Source: Dehalococcoidia bacterium
GTDB lineage: Bacteria; Chloroflexota; Dehalococcoidia; Dehalococcoidales; DAOWLH01
Assembly: GCA_030638985.1 (NCBI GenBank)
Contig: DAOWDO010000020.1
Location: forward strand, 1-10,269
Length of the DNA stretch: 10,269 nucleotides
Reading direction: 5' to 3'
Shown here: one piece after another, positions 1-5,951 of the stretch
Numbering within the stretch: the stretch's first letter is position 1
Layout of the letters: every line of letters begins with the position of its first letter
The notes under the pieces: model-generated
Seen by the model: the letters and a program-made list of their open reading frames with translations, nothing else
Databases searched by the model: none
What the model was told of the DNA's origin: nothing
Translations under genes and position numbers: made by a program

Positions 1-1
1 G

Positions 2-427
2 CTTGATATCCCCGCCGGCGTCGATGACGGCAACGAAATACGTCTCAGCGGGAAGGGCAATATCGGAGAAAGAGGTGGGCCGGCAGGCAATCTATACGTC
101 ACCCTCAAGGTGCTGACGCATCAGTTTTTCCAGCGTGATGGAGTAAATATCCTCTACGAACTCCCGCTCAATTTTGCCCAGGCGGCCCTTGGCACCGAGG
201 TAAGAGCACCCACCCTTTACGGCGAGGTCAAGCTAAAAATCCCGGCCGGCAGCCAAACAGGCACTATCTTCCGGCTAAAGGATAGGGGAATCGCCCATTT
301 GCACAGGAACCGGCACGGCGACCAGCTGGTCAGGCTGCGTGTAGTTACCCCGGAAAAACTGACCAAGGAACAGCGCCATATATTTCAGGAACTGGCAAAC
401 AGCTTGAGCCCGAAGAAGAAGAAATAG
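2..427 (+). CDS. dnaJ: Chaperone protein DnaJ, C-terminal fragment (5' end outside window)
   Basis: The reading frame is open from base 2 to a TAG at 425-427 and gives 141 residues of the substrate-binding C-terminal domains of a DnaJ/Hsp40 co-chaperone, which delivers unfolded clients to DnaK and stimulates its ATPase. Family-typical blocks are visible in order: PAGVDDGNEIRLSGKG, GERGGPAGNLYV, the HQFFQRDG segment, ELPLNFAQAALGTEV, GEVKLKIPAGSQTG and GDQLVRLRVVTPEKL. The J domain and any zinc-finger region lie upstream of the window, so a type I DnaJ cannot be told from a CbpA-like type II protein. A GTG at 110 opens a shorter frame, but the homology continues upstream of it, so it is internal. 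The protein ends in four lysines. The gene converges on gpsA with 15 bases between stop codons. Confidence 0.93.
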   Translation, partial: LDIPAGVDDGNEIRLSGKGNIGERGGPAGNLYVTLKVLTHQFFQRDGVNILYELPLNFAQAALGTEVRAPTLYGEVKLKIPAGSQTGTIFRLKDRGIAHLHRNRHGDQLVRLRVVTPEKLTKEQRHIFQELANSLSPKKKK

Positions 428-446
428 CTTTACAAGCCGGGTTCAA
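404..446. repeat. Inverted repeat spanning the convergent dnaJ and gpsA stop codons
   Basis: Arms TTGAGCCCG (404-412) and CGGGTTCAA (438-446) can form a 9-bp stem with one G-T wobble around a 25-base loop. The arms cover the last codons of dnaJ and the stop of gpsA. No T-run follows on either strand and the loop is large, so this is at best an atypical bidirectional terminator or mRNA 3' end structure. It may be chance. Confidence 0.35.
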
Positions 447-1492
447 CGTCTGCGGCGCCTGAAGAAAGAGAAGAGCTTCCACCTGCGACCGGCCAGTTCG
501 TGCCGGCCCTTTGCCCCCAGCAGTTCAGCTATCACCTTGCGGGCATCGGCACCTTCATAGATTACCTGATAAATCTTCTCCGTGATCGGCATCTCCAGTT
601 TAAGCCCGCGGGCTATGTCCCAGACAGCAGCCGTGGTGCCCACCCCCTCAGCTATACCAGCCATTGAAGCCGTAATCTCTTCTAGCGGGCGTCCCTTGGC
701 TAACTCACCACCGACGTAATGGTTGCGGCTCAATGGGCTGGCACAGGTAGCAATCAGGTCACCCAGGCCGGCCAGGCCGGAGAGGGTAAGCGGGCTACCG
801 CCAAGGGCAACTCCCAGAGCCGCCATTTCGGTAAGCCCCCTGGTGATGAAGGCAGCCTTGGCATTATCCCCGTAACCAAGGCCGTCAACCATGCCCGCCC
901 CGAGAGCGATAACATTCTTCAGGGCACCACCCAGTTCTACCCCAATGACATCGTGGTTGGTATAGACCGAGAAGTTAGGTGCCGCCAGCAGGTCCTGGGC
1001 TCTTTTCAACACAGCACTGTCAGCAGCAGCCACCACCGCCGATGCCGGCAAGCCATCAATAATCTCCCCGGCCAGGTTAGGCCCGGAAAGGATACAGATG
1101 TTGCCCTTAAGACTCGGTGCTATCTCTTCGGCGATAACCTCGGACATTCGCTTGTTGCTACCCACCTCAAGCCCCTTGGCAACGCTTATTACCAGCATCG
1201 ATTCCTTTAAATGGTCACTGACCAGCCTGACATTTTGCCGCATCGACTGTGCCGGCACTGCCAGCACTACAGCACTGGCCCGAGACAACGCCTTTTTCAG
1301 AGAGCTGGTAATTGTAAGCGACTGGGGAAAAACAGCACCGGGAAGTAACTGATGGTTCGGTCCTTTGCTCCTTAACCGCTCCGCTTCCTCTTCCGTCCGT
1401 GCCCAGAGACTGACCATAGTACCCTTTTGTGCCAGAACAACACCCAGGGTAATCCCCCAAGCGGTGGTACCAATTACAGCAACCTTGGGCAT
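443..1492 (-). CDS. gpsA: NAD(P)H-dependent glycerol-3-phosphate dehydrogenase
   Basis: This cytosolic enzyme reduces dihydroxyacetone phosphate to sn-glycerol-3-phosphate, the backbone for phospholipids. The 349 residues show an N-terminal Rossmann fold with the loop GTTAWG (8-13), LAVPAQSMR (77-85), SVAKGLEVG (103-111), LSGPNLAGEI (135-144), the catalytic lysine in ELGGALKNVIALGAG (K192) and the C-domain block GLAGLGDLIATC (239-250) followed by PLSRN. Most relatives carry glycine where T10 sits in the dinucleotide loop. The C-terminus adds a short tail ending in five arginines, a little longer than the usual 330-340 residues. The ATG at 1492 fits the fold exactly; a weak CAGG lies 8 bases upstream. 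It follows plsY by 44 bases, and its product feeds the PlsY acyl transfer. The 44-base gap carries a direct repeat AGCCTGT (1499-1505 and 1530-1536). Confidence 0.96.
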   Translation of the reverse strand: MPKVAVIGTTAWGITLGVVLAQKGTMVSLWARTEEEAERLRSKGPNHQLLPGAVFPQSLTITSSLKKALSRASAVVLAVPAQSMRQNVRLVSDHLKESMLVISVAKGLEVGSNKRMSEVIAEEIAPSLKGNICILSGPNLAGEIIDGLPASAVVAAADSAVLKRAQDLLAAPNFSVYTNHDVIGVELGGALKNVIALGAGMVDGLGYGDNAKAAFITRGLTEMAALGVALGGSPLTLSGLAGLGDLIATCASPLSRNHYVGGELAKGRPLEEITASMAGIAEGVGTTAAVWDIARGLKLEMPITEKIYQVIYEGADARKVIAELLGAKGRHELAGRRWKLFSFFRRRRR

Positions 1493-1536
1493 TTCTTAAG
1501 CCTGTATCTTCCCGGGTTGAAGCAGGAGTAGCCTGT

Positions 1537-2220
1537 TCAAGCTGGAGAGCCAGGGCCGGCACTATCGGCCTTTTGATCCAGCCTTCGTTCTTTGCCAGCC
1601 AGCAGCCTTCTTATGTTATCCCGGTGCACATAGATTATAAGCAGAGTGCCAGCCAGGACATAGCCCAGATACTCAATAGGAAAACCATAAACGAAGGTCA
1701 GTGGTATCAGTATGGCATAGGCTACCACCAAGCCGATGAAGGAACCGATCGAGGCGAAGCCGCTAAGACCGGCACCAATTATCATAGCTTCACCGCCGAA
1801 CAGGCCGGCCACCGGGCATATTGCAATCAAACCGCCGAGAAAAGTGGCCACACCACGGCCCCCTCTGAACTTAAGGAATACCGGCCATATGTGTCCGGTG
1901 ATAGCAGCCAGCGCTGCAATGACCTGGGCAAAGAGCAAGCCAAAGCCGGAATTACCCACCATCAGGGGATTCCAGTAATCCTGGCCGATAATAAGCCCGG
2001 CAATCACCACTGCCAGTACACCCTTGGACATATCCAGCACGGCAACCAGAACGAAGGCTTTCTTGCCAATCGTCCGGAGGACATTGGTGCCACCTGTCCG
2101 GCCACTGCCATAGTTCCTGATATCTATGTTGGCTTTGTACTTGCTGACTATCAGCCCGAACGGAATAGAACCCAGCAGATAGCCAACAAAAGCAATCAAA
2201 AAGAACTTGGCAATCAGCAT
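1537..2220 (-). CDS. plsY: Acyl-phosphate:glycerol-3-phosphate acyltransferase PlsY
   Basis: PlsY is an integral membrane enzyme that moves the acyl group of acyl-phosphate onto glycerol-3-phosphate to give lysophosphatidic acid, the first acylation step in most bacteria. The 227-residue protein is mostly hydrophobic, with several membrane segments and the family's cytoplasmic motifs: GSIPFGLIVSK (17-27), GSGRTGGTNVLRT (38-50), GHIWPVFLKFRGGRGVAT (109-126) and HRDNIRRLLAGKE (199-211). Arginine replaces lysine twice in the usual KGGKG block, a conservative change. The ATG at 2220 overlaps the end of der by 7 bases (ATGCTGA) and has AGGGG a few bases upstream, so translation is probably coupled to der. 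The substrate comes from GpsA, encoded next door. Confidence 0.96.
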   Translation of the reverse strand: MLIAKFFLIAFVGYLLGSIPFGLIVSKYKANIDIRNYGSGRTGGTNVLRTIGKKAFVLVAVLDMSKGVLAVVIAGLIIGQDYWNPLMVGNSGFGLLFAQVIAALAAITGHIWPVFLKFRGGRGVATFLGGLIAICPVAGLFGGEAMIIGAGLSGFASIGSFIGLVVAYAILIPLTFVYGFPIEYLGYVLAGTLLIIYVHRDNIRRLLAGKERRLDQKADSAGPGSPA

Positions 2221-3542
2221 GCTTCGCCCCTACTTTTGAATATCAGACGTAGCGGTGTACCGGTAAAGCCAAAGGCCTGGCGCAATTTGTTCTCAAGGTG
2301 GCGCCGGTAGGAAAAATGCACCAGCTTGGCATCGTTGACAAAGAAGACGAAGGTCGGCGGATTTATCTCCGCCTGGGTGGCATAGAGCAACTTTAAAGGT
2401 TTGCCACCCCTCCGCGGTGGGCTATGGGCAGCCGCCACCCGCTGCACCAGGTTGTTGACCTCAGCAGTGGACAGCCGCTTAAATCTCTCCCGATACACCT
2501 GGCGGGCAACGTCAATCACCTGGCCTACTCCCTGCCCCAGCTTTGCTGAGATAAAAAGCAACGGCGCATAGGAAACAAACTTAAGCCGATTCCGGATATA
2601 CTTCTTGACCTCGGCTTCAGTTTCCCCCATAACCAGGTCCCATTTATTGACCAGCAGCACAACTCCCTTGGTCGCCTGTTGGATGTAACCAACAATGTGA
2701 GCGTCCTGAGCTGTCATCAACTCGGTGGCATCCAGCATCAGCAGGACAACATCCGCCCGGTCAACAGCTTTCAGGGCACGAAGCACGCTGTACCGCTCCA
2801 CTCCTCTTCCTATTCGCCCCCGACGCCGTATACCCGCTGTATCAATAAGTAACACACTTTCACCTTCTAAGTCAAGCAGGGTGTCGGTGGCATCGCGGGT
2901 AGTCCCCGGAGTATCGCTAACAATCGCCCGCTCCTCCCCCAGGAGAGCGTTGAGCAGCATGGATTTACCTGTATTAGGCCGGCCGACAATAGCCAGCTTC
3001 ATCATTTCTGGCTCGGCGGCAGCCGGCGGTGCCGTTGGAAGCAGTGAGACTATCCGGTCCAGCAACTCAGGAACAGCTCGTCCGTGATAAGCGCTCACCG
3101 CCAGCGGCTCCCCCAATCCCAGGCTATAAAAATCAGCCGTCCCCAGCTCTAAACGCTCATTATCTGCCTTATTGGCCACCAACAAGACCGGTTTCCCGGA
3201 GGGACGGAGCAGGTCAGCTATTTCCCGGTCAGAGACGGTAACACCATCCCTGATATCAACCAGAAAAAGAATGACATCAGCCTCACTCACAGCCACCTTC
3301 ACCTGCTCGTTAACCGCAGGGGCCAGCTCCTCGGCCGATGCCACTTCCAGGCCGCCGGTATCAACTACGATAAAGCCTTTCCCCTGCCAGGATACATTGG
3401 CAAAGATGCGGTCACGGGTGGTCCCGGGAAAGTCCTCAACAATAGCTATCCTCTTGCCGGCTATCCGGTTGAGCAGGGTGGACTTGCCCACATTTTGCCG
3501 TCCGATAATAGCCACCATCGGCCTGGTCCGTGCCGTTTCCAT
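2214..3542 (-). CDS. der: Ribosome biogenesis GTPase Der (EngA), tandem GTPase domains
   Basis: Der binds the 50S subunit and is needed for its maturation. From the ATG at 3542 the protein is 442 residues, the usual family size. The first G domain has GRQNVGKS (14-21), PGTTRD (39-44), DTGG (61-64) and NKAD (124-127). The second has GRPNTGKS (187-194), PGTTRD (212-217), DTAG (234-237) and NKWD (299-302). A KH-like C-terminal domain runs from about 350 to 442. A TTG at 3587 would add 15 residues, but those are not Der-like, and the ATG at 3542 has AGGAG 9 bases upstream, so I take the ATG. The gap of 83 bases to the upstream membrane-protein gene is the longest in this operon. A TATAGT hexamer at 3611-3616 on this strand hints at an internal promoter, but I see no -35. 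Confidence 0.97.
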   Translation of the reverse strand: METARTRPMVAIIGRQNVGKSTLLNRIAGKRIAIVEDFPGTTRDRIFANVSWQGKGFIVVDTGGLEVASAEELAPAVNEQVKVAVSEADVILFLVDIRDGVTVSDREIADLLRPSGKPVLLVANKADNERLELGTADFYSLGLGEPLAVSAYHGRAVPELLDRIVSLLPTAPPAAAEPEMMKLAIVGRPNTGKSMLLNALLGEERAIVSDTPGTTRDATDTLLDLEGESVLLIDTAGIRRRGRIGRGVERYSVLRALKAVDRADVVLLMLDATELMTAQDAHIVGYIQQATKGVVLLVNKWDLVMGETEAEVKKYIRNRLKFVSYAPLLFISAKLGQGVGQVIDVARQVYRERFKRLSTAEVNNLVQRVAAAHSPPRRGGKPLKLLYATQAEINPPTFVFFVNDAKLVHFSYRRHLENKLRQAFGFTGTPLRLIFKSRGEAC

Positions 3543-3551
3543 GTCACCCTT

Positions 3552-3556
3552 CTCCT
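3552..3556 (-). promoter_or_regulatory. Ribosome binding site that decides the der start
   Basis: AGGAG on the minus strand ends 9 bases before the ATG at 3542. It supports this start over the in-frame TTG at 3587, which would bury the site inside the coding region. Confidence 0.65.
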
Positions 3557-3625
3557 GGTTACTAGCCGTCGCAAGGAAAGCCTTCAAATATCCTGTCCCC
3601 TTAATCCCTGACTATACCCTGCAAG

Positions 3626-4303
3626 CTACTTCTTTTCCTCAGCGATAGGTATGCCGGTCACTTCGTGTGCCATCTTGACGCTGGGCGGCTCTACCTCGGT
3701 TCTGGCGACTTTCTTAATCTCACTGATGGCGTCGCGGAACTGCTCGACAAAGGTGTTATATTCAACGGCAAACTTGTGGTACTGCTCCAGGGTCTCTTGA
3801 GGCATGGCCACCTTCTCGGCAATCTCGGAAAACTGCTCGATGTATTCATGGTACAGGCTGGTCATCAGCCATAGCTCGTTTAGATAGGTACGCAGGTAGA
3901 TGGCGAAGCGCCCGGTCCTGGTATCGGCCTCCGTGCGGCTGGTGAAGGCATCCGACCAGGTATTGAAAATGCGCTGCGACATGTCGCAGGCACGAGCCCA
4001 ATCCCACAACCTGGGGTCATCTACCTTAAACAGGCTATTTATTATGGCAAAGATGGATAGCGAAGAATCACCCATGAAGCGGCGGCTGAAATAACCGGCC
4101 AATTGCCGCAGCCGATGAGCCGATTGCTCCAGTTCTTTCTCCCGGGCACTAACCGCCGCCGCCACCAGACCAATTAGCAGGACAACACCCAGAACTGTGC
4201 CCAGAAGGGCAATCGGCCATTCATAAAAATAGCCGACAACAGCCAGCACCGCTATCACAATCGCTGCCCATCCGCGGACGACCATCATTTTCAGTATGTT
4301 CAT
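3626..4303 (-). CDS. Membrane-anchored helical protein of unknown function
   Basis: I do not recognise this 225-residue protein. Two hydrophobic segments at about 10-27 and 30-52 are joined by a very short turn (YEWP), forming a membrane hairpin. Basic residues before the first and charged residues after the second suggest both ends lie in the cytoplasm. Residues 53-200 are hydrophilic and look almost wholly helical, rich in aromatic residues (FNTWSDAF, LRTYLNELWLMTSLYHEY, EQYHKFAVEY) with no enzyme motif I can see. The tail is a short charged stretch ending EEKK. The ATG has an unusually strong Shine-Dalgarno and starts 10 bases after the argF stop, so the gene is real and co-transcribed with argF and probably der. 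Nothing in the sequence ties it to arginine synthesis or ribosome assembly. Confidence 0.85.
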   Translation of the reverse strand: MNILKMMVVRGWAAIVIAVLAVVGYFYEWPIALLGTVLGVVLLIGLVAAAVSAREKELEQSAHRLRQLAGYFSRRFMGDSSLSIFAIINSLFKVDDPRLWDWARACDMSQRIFNTWSDAFTSRTEADTRTGRFAIYLRTYLNELWLMTSLYHEYIEQFSEIAEKVAMPQETLEQYHKFAVEYNTFVEQFRDAISEIKKVARTEVEPPSVKMAHEVTGIPIAEEKK

Positions 4304-4315
4304 ATCACCTCTCCT
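4304..4315 (-). promoter_or_regulatory. Strong ribosome binding site overlapping the argF stop codon
   Basis: On the minus strand AGGAGAGGTGAT abuts the ATG of the membrane-protein gene. It equals the perfect anti-16S complement AGGAGGTGAT with two extra bases. Its first two bases, AG, are the end of the argF TAG stop, so ribosomes finishing argF sit on this site. This supports translational coupling. Confidence 0.75.
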
Positions 4316-5255
4316 AAAAGTGACTGCTCAGTGGAAACTCAAGCCCACCCAGCATTCTATCCAGCAGCGCCTTGGCCAGGTGTAACCTGTTCTCGGCCTG
4401 GTCAAAGACCACCGATGCCGGGCCATCCAGGACATCATCGGTAACCTCATCACCGCGATGGGCAGGCAAGGGGTGCATCAATATGGCATCATCCTTGGCC
4501 AAATCCAGCAGCTGGCCATTCACCTGGTAGCCGGCAAGCGCCCGGCGTCTCTTTTCGACCTCATCCTCCTGCCCCATGCTCGTCCAGACATCGGTGTAGA
4601 CGATATCAGCGCCAGCTACTGCCTGCTCCAGTTCCTGGGTGCACAATATATCGCTACCGCTTTCCCCGGCATAGTCCCGGGCAAGATCCAGAATCTCGTC
4701 GCTAACCTGATAGCCAGCAGGTGAGGCAATCCTGAAGTTCATGCCAACAAGTGACGCCGCCAGCAGCAGGCTGTTGGCTACGTTATTGCCATCACCGATA
4801 AAGGCCAGGTTCAGACCATTCAAGTCCCCCTTCTTCTCATAAATGGTAAAAAGGTCAGCCAGTGCCTGGCAGGGATGCTCCCGGTCGGACAGGGCGTTTA
4901 TCACCGGCACACTGGCGTATTCGGCCAGCAACTCCAGGGTTTGATGGGAATTGGTACGTGCGGCGATAACATCGACATAGCGGCTAATTACTCTGGCGAC
5001 ATCGGCGACTGGTTCACGTATGCCCAGGCCGACCTCATCCGGAGATAGATAAATAACCTGACCACCCAGCTGGCGCATGGCCATCTCGAAGCTGACCCGG
5101 GTCCTGAGAGACGGCTTCTCAAACAGGAGCGCCAGCGACCGACCACTAAGAGAGGACAGCCAGCCCCCGGTCTTTATACTCAGAGTATCCGATAGTAACA
5201 GGTCAACCTCTTCGCTGCTCAAATCGGAAACCGAAAGCAGGTCTTTCCCTTTCAC
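4314..5255 (-). CDS. argF: Ornithine carbamoyltransferase
   Basis: This cytosolic enzyme joins carbamoyl phosphate and ornithine to give citrulline in arginine synthesis. The 313 residues match the family length. The carbamoyl-phosphate site is FEKPSLRTRVSFE (45-57), followed by GLGIREPVADVARVISRY (76-93), INALSDREHPCQALADLFT (119-137), FIGDGNNVANS (152-162), the SMG ornithine loop in DVWTSMGQE (222-230), HPLPAHRGDEV (261-271) and the C-terminal FDQAENRLHLAKALL. Ornithine enzymes usually read HCLP where this one has HPLP, the form known from aspartate carbamoyltransferase. The SMG loop and AHRGDEV still argue for ornithine. The start is GTG, with GGTGGTGA (5259-5266) just upstream. It is the first gene of the five-gene minus-strand unit. 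Neighbours give no other arginine genes, and I see no ARG box. Confidence 0.94.
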   Translation of the reverse strand: MKGKDLLSVSDLSSEEVDLLLSDTLSIKTGGWLSSLSGRSLALLFEKPSLRTRVSFEMAMRQLGGQVIYLSPDEVGLGIREPVADVARVISRYVDVIAARTNSHQTLELLAEYASVPVINALSDREHPCQALADLFTIYEKKGDLNGLNLAFIGDGNNVANSLLLAASLVGMNFRIASPAGYQVSDEILDLARDYAGESGSDILCTQELEQAVAGADIVYTDVWTSMGQEDEVEKRRRALAGYQVNGQLLDLAKDDAILMHPLPAHRGDEVTDDVLDGPASVVFDQAENRLHLAKALLDRMLGGLEFPLSSHF

Positions 5256-5282
5256 TGGTCACCACCAAAAAAGTGTTGCTAG

Positions 5283-5291
5283 AGTATAGCA
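5283..5291 (-). promoter_or_regulatory. Extended -10 promoter of argF
   Basis: On the minus strand this reads TGCTATACT, an extended -10 element (TGnTATAAT) with one mismatch. No good -35 lies 16-18 bases upstream, which is typical of extended -10 promoters. Predicted transcription start is near 5276, leaving a leader of about 20 bases that holds the GGTGGTGA ribosome binding site. Confidence 0.6.
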
Positions 5292-5368
5292 CGTATCAGT
5301 AGCTAATTGGTATAGAAGATTTAGGTGCCCACAGCCCCTTTGATGATATAACAGTTTGTGAGGTTTTG

Positions 5369-5396
5369 CCGCGCATAATACCGCTTGTCAGCGCGG
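5369..5396. promoter_or_regulatory. Inverted repeat, candidate operator next to the rhodanese promoter
   Basis: Perfect 6-bp arms CCGCGC (5369-5374) and GCGCGG (5391-5396) are separated by 16 bases. The right half touches the -35 hexamer TTGTCA (5385-5390), and the spacer contains it. The position suits a repressor or other dimeric regulator. Arms this short and GC-rich could also be chance. Confidence 0.35.
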
Positions 5397-5413
5397 ACAA
5401 TATGTGTTCTAAT
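5385..5413 (+). promoter_or_regulatory. Sigma70-type promoter of the rhodanese gene
   Basis: TTGTCA (5385-5390) matches the -35 consensus at 5 of 6 bases. After a 17-base spacer comes TCTAAT (5408-5413), also 5 of 6, with the extended TG at 5405-5406. Predicted transcription start is near 5420, only about 10 bases before the ATG at 5430. This argues against translation from the upstream in-frame TTG at 5385 or ATG at 5412. Confidence 0.65.
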
Positions 5414-5429
5414 GCAACCAAAACCGGAC

Positions 5430-5876
5430 ATGACAAAGATAAACCCGGGATACATAGTGCCCCTGGCCCTGCTGATGATACTGGCCACAGGGCTTGCCGT
5501 AGCTGGCGAGTACCTCGGCAGCCCGCCGGCCGCAGAGCAATCAACTACAATAGAAGAAATCACCCCGGTAGAGGCACTGCTCCTTATTCATGCCAATCCA
5601 GGCAATCCCGATTTTATTATCCTGGATGTCAGGACGCCGGAGGAATTTGCCGCTGGGCACATTGAGGACGCGGTTAATCTGGACTATTTTGGTGAGACCT
5701 TCAACGAAGTTGTCAGCATTCTGGATAAGACCAGGTCATATCTGGTCTACTGCAAAAGTGGCAGCCGCAGTGGTTCCACGACCGGCCTGATGGCAGTGCT
5801 GCACTTCGAGGAAGTCTTCAATATGCTGGGCGGCATCGAAGCCTGGCAAACAGCCGGGTTGCCACTGCTGCAATAA
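5430..5876 (+). CDS. Exported or membrane-anchored single-domain rhodanese
   Basis: This is a 148-residue protein with one rhodanese (sulfurtransferase-type) domain. Residues 8-25 form a hydrophobic segment ending AVA-GE, which could be a signal peptase I site or an uncleaved anchor. There is no lipobox cysteine. The domain starts near 42 and shows ILDVRTPEEFAAGHIEDAVN (64-83), the six-residue active-site loop CKSGSR with nucleophile C108 and R113, and GGIEAWQTAGLPL (134-146) at the end. Such periplasmic-type rhodaneses are thought to carry sulfane sulfur or handle thiosulfate and cyanide, but the substrate cannot be read from sequence. The start at ATG 5430 is chosen because it directly precedes the hydrophobic segment and the promoter overlaps the upstream start candidates. 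There is no clear Shine-Dalgarno. It is divergent from argF and lies 75 bases before polA, which has its own promoter. Confidence 0.88.
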   Translation: MTKINPGYIVPLALLMILATGLAVAGEYLGSPPAAEQSTTIEEITPVEALLLIHANPGNPDFIILDVRTPEEFAAGHIEDAVNLDYFGETFNEVVSILDKTRSYLVYCKSGSRSGSTTGLMAVLHFEEVFNMLGGIEAWQTAGLPLLQ

Positions 5877-5886
5877 GCAACAGGCC

Positions 5887-5904
5887 AACCGGTGCAAACC
5901 GGTT
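5887..5904 (+). other. Short hairpin with GCAA tetraloop between the rhodanese gene and polA
   Basis: AACCGGT (5887-5893) and ACCGGTT (5898-5904) form a perfect 7-bp stem closed by a GCAA loop, a stable GNRA type in RNA. It starts 10 bases after the rhodanese stop. There is no T-run after it, so it is not a canonical intrinsic terminator. It could protect the 3' end of the rhodanese mRNA. Confidence 0.45.
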
Positions 5905-5936
5905 ACCCTGCTATCCTTCTTCCCCAACTGCCCGTC

Positions 5937-5945
5937 TGCTATAAT
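5937..5945 (+). promoter_or_regulatory. Perfect extended -10 promoter of polA, implying a leaderless mRNA
   Basis: TGCTATAAT matches the extended -10 consensus at every fixed position. The -35 region 17 bases upstream (TTCTTC) is poor. The -10 ends 6 bases before the ATG at 5952, so the expected transcription start falls on or within a base of the start codon. No Shine-Dalgarno precedes the ATG, which agrees with a leaderless transcript. Confidence 0.65.
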
Positions 5946-5951
5946 TACGCC

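Noticed and set aside
719..1210. A 163-codon plus-strand open frame antisense to gpsA
   Set aside because: It lies wholly inside the conserved gpsA gene and resembles no protein family.
1499..1536. Direct repeat AGCCTGT twice, 31 bases apart, around the plsY-gpsA gap
   Set aside because: Seven bases repeated twice in a 44-base gap is weak, and one copy simply supplies the poor gpsA ribosome binding site.
1573..2310. A 245-codon plus-strand open frame antisense to plsY
   Set aside because: plsY on the other strand has all family motifs. The plus-strand translation is of low complexity and has no recognisable domain or ribosome binding site.
3543..3587. N-terminal extension of Der from a TTG at 3587
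   Set aside because: The extra 15 residues are not Der-like, and the ATG at 3542 has a well spaced AGGAG. It cannot be wholly excluded, because ACAGGAT precedes the TTG.
5385..5429. N-terminal extension of the rhodanese from a TTG at 5385
   Set aside because: The TTG is part of a good -35 hexamer and the segment contains the -10, so it should not be in the mRNA. The hydrophobic segment follows the ATG at 5430 directly.
5256..5429. Search for an ARG box (ArgR operator) or attenuator upstream of argF
   Set aside because: No sequence resembling the TNTGAATNNNNATTCANA palindrome and no leader peptide rich in arginine codons is visible. The predicted leader is only about 20 bases.
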